Shown: positions 5,064 to 8,910 of the stretch, one piece after another | Layout: each line of letters opens with the position of its first letter | Numbering within the stretch: the stretch's first letter is position 1 | Origin: DASZMJ01 sp035551935 | GTDB taxonomy: Bacteria; Planctomycetota; Planctomycetia; Isosphaerales; Isosphaeraceae | Assembly: GCA_035551935.1 (NCBI GenBank) | Contig: DASZMJ010000205.1 | Coordinates: 1 to 8,910 of the forward strand | Direction: 5' to 3' | DNA: 8,910 nucleotides | Notes under the pieces: generated by a model | Database searches by the model: none | Seen by the model: the letters and a program-made list of their open reading frames with translations, nothing else | Told to the model about the DNA's origin: nothing | Position numbers and translations under genes: made by a program

Positions 5064-8000
5064 TCATCCCTTCCCGCCGTCACGCCCCCGCGCGAACGGG
5101 TCGGCGGGGAAGGCCAGGTCGCGCAGCAGGGCGCGGAAGTCGTCGCGGCCGCGGAGGGGGTCGAGGTCGGGGTCGGCGCGGAAGTTGGCGAGCGGAGCGG
5201 GCTGGCGGAAGAAGCCGAGGGCGTCGGCCTCGCGCAGGAGTGCGACGGCCCGGGCGGCGTAGGCGTCGGCGCGGCGGCGGCGGTCGGCCGGCGCCAGCGC
5301 GCCATCGGCGGCGGCGGCGGCCGAGGCGCGGGCGAGGACGCAGGCGCGATTGTAGCGGATCAGGCCGGGATTGGCCGGGTCGTCGATCGACTCGGCCTCG
5401 GCCGCCGCCCGCTCGTAATGGCCGGCCATGACGAGCAAGATCGCGCGCTCGCAGCGCAGCTCGGACTCGTAGTGGTCGCCCGACAATGACATCGCGCCGT
5501 CCAGGTCGGCCAGGGCCTCCGTAGCGCGGCCGGTCGCGGCCAGGACCCGCGACCGCTCCTGGAGGGCCTCGACGGCGATGGCCCGCGCGTTGACGTGGTC
5601 CGGCTCGGCGGCCAGGACCTCGCGCGCGGCAGCGACGCCGCGGCCGAGCGACTCGGCCGCGTCCGCGAGCTTGCCGGCCCTCGTCTGGGCGCGGCCGAGG
5701 TTCGCCCAGGTCGACGCCCGCGTCAGCGTCAGCCGGACGTTGCTCCGCCCCGATCGGGCCATCGGCTCGATCACGGCCAACGCGGCGCGGAGGGCCACCT
5801 CGGCGCGGTCGAACCGGCCGGTGGCCAGGTACACCCGGCCGAGCCCCCCCTGGGCCCGGGCCAACTCGTCCCGGCGGTCGACCTCGAACGGGTCGCCGCC
5901 TTCGAGCGCCCGCAAGGCCGCCAGCGCCGCCTCGAATTCGGCCTCGGCGACGTCCGTGCGCTTCTCGTAATAGGCCAACGTCCCCAGGTGATTGTGGCTG
6001 ATCGCCTGGTAGAGCCGATATTCGCCGGTCGTCGGGTGCTCGGCGACCAGCCGGTCGCGGATCGCCAGGGCCTCGCGGTACTCGCGCTCGCAGCGGTCGA
6101 GTCGGCTGTTGAGCATATGGACGTGGGCCAACTCGTCGTGGCTGCGGGCCAGGTCGCGGCGGTAGTACGCCACCCCCGGGAACGATTGGACGAGCCCCCG
6201 GCGGATCGCGAAGGCCTCGCGGTAGGCCCGCTCGGCCAGGGCGAACCGGCCGTCCGATTCGAGCATGGTGCCGAGCAGGTCCTTGCAGTCGGACTGCCCC
6301 TCGAGCGCGGGGACGTCGCGCGGGGCCTCGCGCGCGAGGGCCTCGTAGACTTCGAGGGCGGCGCGGCCCTCGAGTTCACACTCGGGGAAGCGGCCCCAGG
6401 TGTAATGGTACTTCGCGAGCGACTGCCGGATGTCGGCGATCAGGTGGCGGATCGGCCGGTCGCCCGGGTGCTCGCGCTCCAGGGCCTGCGCCAGCTCGAT
6501 GCCGGCGCGGAGGTGCCGCTCGGCGTCCCCGAGGCGGCCCGCGCTGACGGCGTATTCCCCGAGCCGGCCGCGGACCTCGGCCAGGAGGCCGCGGAGGTGG
6601 GCGTTCGACGGCTGCTCGGCGACGAGCCGCTCCAGGAGGGCCCGGGCCTCCTCGACCGGCCCGACGGCCTCCTCGACCGAGCCGACCTCGAAGGTGAGCT
6701 TGCCGATGGCGATCGAGGCCTCTGCCAGCTCGGCGCGGGCCTCGGGCCGGGCGTCGCCGTTGCGCTCGAGGTTCTCCTTGATCTGCCGGTAGAACCCCAG
6801 CGGCGCCGCCAGCAGCTTCCTGCGCAGGGCCGTCAGCTCGGGCTGCCGGAGCAGGACCTCCTCGCTGGCCCCGGTGTGGAACGCGCGGACGGCCTGCATG
6901 GCGAGCCGGTATTGGTCCTCGGCCTGGTGCCGCAGGCGAACCTCGGTCCGGTTAGCGAGGCCCAGGACGACGTTCACCGCCGAGAGGCCGACGATCGCGA
7001 CGAGCCCCGACGCGGCCCCGGCTGTCACGAGCGTCCGGTGCCGCGACAGCCAGCGGCCGGCCCGGACCGTCCAGGGCTCGCGCCAGGCCGACACCGGCGC
7101 GCCGGCCAGCCAGCGCTCGACGTCGGTGGCCAGGGCACGGGCCGTCTCGTAGCGGCCCTCAGGCTCCGGTGCCATCGCCTTCAGGCAGACGGCCTCCAGC
7201 GCCGGCGGCACGTCGGGGTTGACGGCGCGCGGCGGCGGGATCTCGCCGCGGAGGACGCGATCGACCCCGGCCCTCGGATCCTCGTCGATGACCGGCGGCC
7301 GGCCGACGAGGAGGTGATAGAGCGTGGCGCCGAGGCTGTAGATGTCGCCGGCCGGGCCGATCCGGGCCGGGTCGCCGATGGCCTGCTCGGGGCTCATGTA
7401 GGCGGGCGTGCCGAAGACCTGCCCGGGCCTCGTGTCGAACGCCCCCTCGGGCGACGGCCCGGCCGAGTCGCCGTCAACCTCCACGTCCGGCTCGACGCCG
7501 GCGCCGCCCGCGCCGACGACCTTGGCCAGTCCCCAGTCGACGACCAGGGTCTCGCCGTACTTGCCGAGCATGACGTTGGCCGGCTTGAGGTCGCGGTGGA
7601 CGACGTGCTTGCTGTGCGCGAAGGCGATCGCGTTGCAGACGGCCACGAACCGGCCGAGCAGCTCGCGGAAGGCCAGCGCCCGCGCCGCGGGGTCGGCCGT
7701 CCCGGCGGGGGCGTGGTAGCGGTCGATCGCCTCCTTGAGGCTCTCGCCGCGGATGAACCGCATCGCGTAATACGGGCGGCCGTCGCCGTGCCGGCCGAGG
7801 GCGTAGACCGGCACGATACCCGGGTGCTCCAGGGCCCCGGTGATCTCGGCCTCGCGGATGAACCGCGCCCGGCTGTCGAGGCGGTCGGCGTGCCGGCCCT
7901 GGATCTCCTTGAGCGCCACGCGTCGGTTCAGCTCGACGTCGTGCGCCACGAAGACCTCGCCCAAACCCCCGCGCGCGTGCGGCTTCAGGACCTGGAACCG

Positions 8001-8600
8001 CTCGCCCGGCGGCGCGACGCGGGGCTCGGCGCGGAACGTCCGGGCGGGCGGCATGGTCGCGCCGTCGGGGCCGTGCTCGGTGTCGTCCTCGCGGGACGAG
8101 TCGACCTCGGTGCCGATGGCGTCGAGGACGGCCGACGGCCCCGCGGGGTGCCCCTCGAACCGCCGGGCGAACTCGGCCCGGCTCGGCGCGTCGCCGAAGC
8201 GGCGGCGGACGCGGTATTCCTCGCCGATGAGCGACAGCGGCAACGCGCCCGGCGGGCCGAGTTCCGGGAAGCGCCTCACGTAGTCTTCCAGCCTCGGCCG
8301 CTGCGGCAAGGCGCCGACGTCCGTCGTCGTCTCGCCCGGCGACTCCGGGCCGGCGCCGGGGCGGTTCCAGCGGTATTCGAGGTCGATCTTGATGAGCTCG
8401 GCCAGGAGCTCGCGGCGCCTCCCGGGGCCGTCGGGCGTGCCGGGGGCGGTCGGGCCGGTCGTGCCGAGGAAGTCCTCGATGTTCGGCGGCAAGCCGCGCC
8501 GCCAGGCGACGTCGAAGTCGTCGAGGCGGTCGAGGACGTCGATGAGCACGTCGGAGTCGGTGCGGGTCCCGCCGCCGATCGCTATCGCGGGGCGCGTCAT
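5064..8600 (-). CDS. Membrane Ser/Thr protein kinase with C-terminal TPR repeats
   Basis: A 1178-residue planctomycete-type kinase that phosphorylates Ser/Thr on proteins, probably relaying an envelope signal. Residues 1-190 are an N-terminal region with two patterns of the kind 'RRELLAELIKIDLEYRW' and 'LEDYVRRFPEL', common in planctomycete kinases. The kinase domain spans about 202-498: glycine loop A209-R-G-G-L-G-E (first Gly replaced by Ala), K231 in VALKEI, E250, catalytic loop H335-R-D-L-K-P-A-N (D337), D355-W-G instead of DFG, and S-P-E at 403-405. A 36-residue acidic, Gly-rich insert (361-396) lengthens the activation segment. One TM helix follows (about 523-548), then ten or so TPR-like helix pairs (about 560-1178) and the ending FRADPDLDPLR...FRALLRDL usual for this class. 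With the kinase in the cytoplasm the TPR part would be outside it. The start has GGAAGGGGG at 8610-8618, nine bases upstream. It is second in an operon after a sigma factor. All catalytic residues are present, so it should be active. Confidence 0.92.
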   Translation of the reverse strand: MTRPAIAIGGGTRTDSDVLIDVLDRLDDFDVAWRRGLPPNIEDFLGTTGPTAPGTPDGPGRRRELLAELIKIDLEYRWNRPGAGPESPGETTTDVGALPQRPRLEDYVRRFPELGPPGALPLSLIGEEYRVRRRFGDAPSRAEFARRFEGHPAGPSAVLDAIGTEVDSSREDDTEHGPDGATMPPARTFRAEPRVAPPGERFQVLKPHARGGLGEVFVAHDVELNRRVALKEIQGRHADRLDSRARFIREAEITGALEHPGIVPVYALGRHGDGRPYYAMRFIRGESLKEAIDRYHAPAGTADPAARALAFRELLGRFVAVCNAIAFAHSKHVVHRDLKPANVMLGKYGETLVVDWGLAKVVGAGGAGVEPDVEVDGDSAGPSPEGAFDTRPGQVFGTPAYMSPEQAIGDPARIGPAGDIYSLGATLYHLLVGRPPVIDEDPRAGVDRVLRGEIPPPRAVNPDVPPALEAVCLKAMAPEPEGRYETARALATDVERWLAGAPVSAWREPWTVRAGRWLSRHRTLVTAGAASGLVAIVGLSAVNVVLGLANRTEVRLRHQAEDQYRLAMQAVRAFHTGASEEVLLRQPELTALRRKLLAAPLGFYRQIKENLERNGDARPEARAELAEASIAIGKLTFEVGSVEEAVGPVEEARALLERLVAEQPSNAHLRGLLAEVRGRLGEYAVSAGRLGDAERHLRAGIELAQALEREHPGDRPIRHLIADIRQSLAKYHYTWGRFPECELEGRAALEVYEALAREAPRDVPALEGQSDCKDLLGTMLESDGRFALAERAYREAFAIRRGLVQSFPGVAYYRRDLARSHDELAHVHMLNSRLDRCEREYREALAIRDRLVAEHPTTGEYRLYQAISHNHLGTLAYYEKRTDVAEAEFEAALAALRALEGGDPFEVDRRDELARAQGGLGRVYLATGRFDRAEVALRAALAVIEPMARSGRSNVRLTLTRASTWANLGRAQTRAGKLADAAESLGRGVAAAREVLAAEPDHVNARAIAVEALQERSRVLAATGRATEALADLDGAMSLSGDHYESELRCERAILLVMAGHYERAAAEAESIDDPANPGLIRYNRACVLARASAAAAADGALAPADRRRRADAYAARAVALLREADALGFFRQPAPLANFRADPDLDPLRGRDDFRALLRDLAFPADPFARGRDGGKG

Positions 8601-8609
8601 GGCCTCTGA

Positions 8610-8618
8610 CCCCCTTCC
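8610..8618 (-). promoter_or_regulatory. Ribosome binding site of the kinase gene
   Basis: On the minus strand GGAAGGGGG lies in the 32-nt gap between the sigma stop and the kinase ATG (8598-8600), nine bases upstream of it. No promoter-like sequence fits in the gap, which supports co-transcription. Confidence 0.5.
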
Positions 8619-8632
8619 GCGCGGGCCGGCGC

Positions 8633-8910
8633 TCAGGCGGCCGAGCCGTCGTGCCGGCGCTGGCTGAGCTCGCGCTTGACCTGGTCCAGCACCCGCCGCA
8701 CCAGCCGCTCGGAGCGGCCGGTCTCGGCGGCGATCTCGTCGATGAGGTGACCCTGGAGCCGCAGCTCGACCATCCGGCGGTGGTGCGGCTTGAGCGGCTC
8801 CATCACCCGCTCCAGCTCGTCGACGACCGCCACCGCCTCCGACGGCGACGGCCCCCGCGCCATCGCCTCGTACTCGACGCCCAGGCCCGGCTCGCCCGCC
8901 GGCGGCTTCC
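8633..8910 (-). CDS. ECF-type RNA polymerase sigma factor, C-terminal part (partial)
   Basis: The gene enters from the right edge; 91 residues are visible, reading KPPAGEPGLGVEYEAM at the edge, so the ATG at 8861-8863 is internal rather than the start. The segment PSPSEAVAVVDELERVME is the linker between sigma regions 2 and 4. MEPLKPHHRRMVELRLQ through GHLIDEIAAETGRSERLVRRVLDQVKREL is region 4, with a helix-turn-helix that reads the -35 element of target promoters. A full-length member would be around 180-200 residues, so region 2 (-10 recognition, core binding) is off the window. The stop TGA is at 8633-8635. It lies 32 nt upstream of the Ser/Thr kinase on the same strand; ECF factors next to such kinases are a known planctomycete arrangement, and the kinase may control this sigma factor in place of an anti-sigma factor. 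That link is inference. Confidence 0.85.
   Translation of the reverse strand, partial: KPPAGEPGLGVEYEAMARGPSPSEAVAVVDELERVMEPLKPHHRRMVELRLQGHLIDEIAAETGRSERLVRRVLDQVKRELSQRRHDGSAA

Noticed and set aside
2879..5305. Minus-strand open frame of about 800 codons spanning the MMPL and kinase ends
   Set aside because: Crosses two real genes with strong protein evidence and has shadow-type composition (long Arg/Gln/His/Gly runs).
5595..8609. Plus-strand open frame of about 1000 codons opposite the kinase
   Set aside because: Antisense shadow of the kinase codons; composition is repetitive Gly/Arg/Val/Leu/Ala and no domain is recognisable.

Overview
The window is very GC-rich and looks like a chromosomal piece of a planctomycete, most likely near the Isosphaeraceae/Gemmatales. 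Four gene types characteristic of that phylum occur together: a DUF1559 prepilin-like protein, an exported enzyme with an N-terminal LEPR-XLL-type motif, a giant Ser/Thr kinase with a TPR tail, and an ECF-type sigma factor directly upstream of that kinase. The family placement is inferred from protein style, not from a marker gene.

Layout. Positions 1 to about 130 hold the last 37 codons of a transposase (probably ISKra4-like) and the end of its insertion sequence. The element has cut off the 3' end of a DUF1559 gene on the minus strand (ATG at 887). That gene keeps a good sigma70-type promoter (937-965) and ribosome binding site (893-898), but its reading frame runs into antisense IS sequence and stops at 36. 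Divergent from it, on the plus strand, is a 305-residue alpha/beta hydrolase of the PHB-depolymerase/feruloyl-esterase type (1086-2003) with a complete Ser-Asp-His set and a LEPR-XLL-like export motif. A perfect 13-bp tandem duplication lies in the coding sequence just before that motif.

The gap 2004-2251 contains a compact structure. A 12-bp perfect inverted repeat (2059-2070 / 2101-2112) is flanked flush by perfect direct repeats of at least 8 bp, which is the geometry of a tiny transposed element with a target duplication. A plausible promoter follows. Then comes a 12-TM MMPL/RND-type exporter (2252-5035) on the plus strand.

Convergent with it, after only 28 bp, is the minus-strand operon: ECF sigma factor (C-terminal part, 8633-8910, running off the window), a 32-nt gap, then the 1178-residue membrane Ser/Thr kinase (8600-5064). 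The kinase has all catalytic motifs, one TM segment and about ten TPR-like repeats predicted outside the cytoplasm. The sigma-kinase pair is probably one signalling unit; its input and targets cannot be read from this window. I see no RNA genes, CRISPR array, origin or obvious defence system. The other long open frames are GC-driven shadows.
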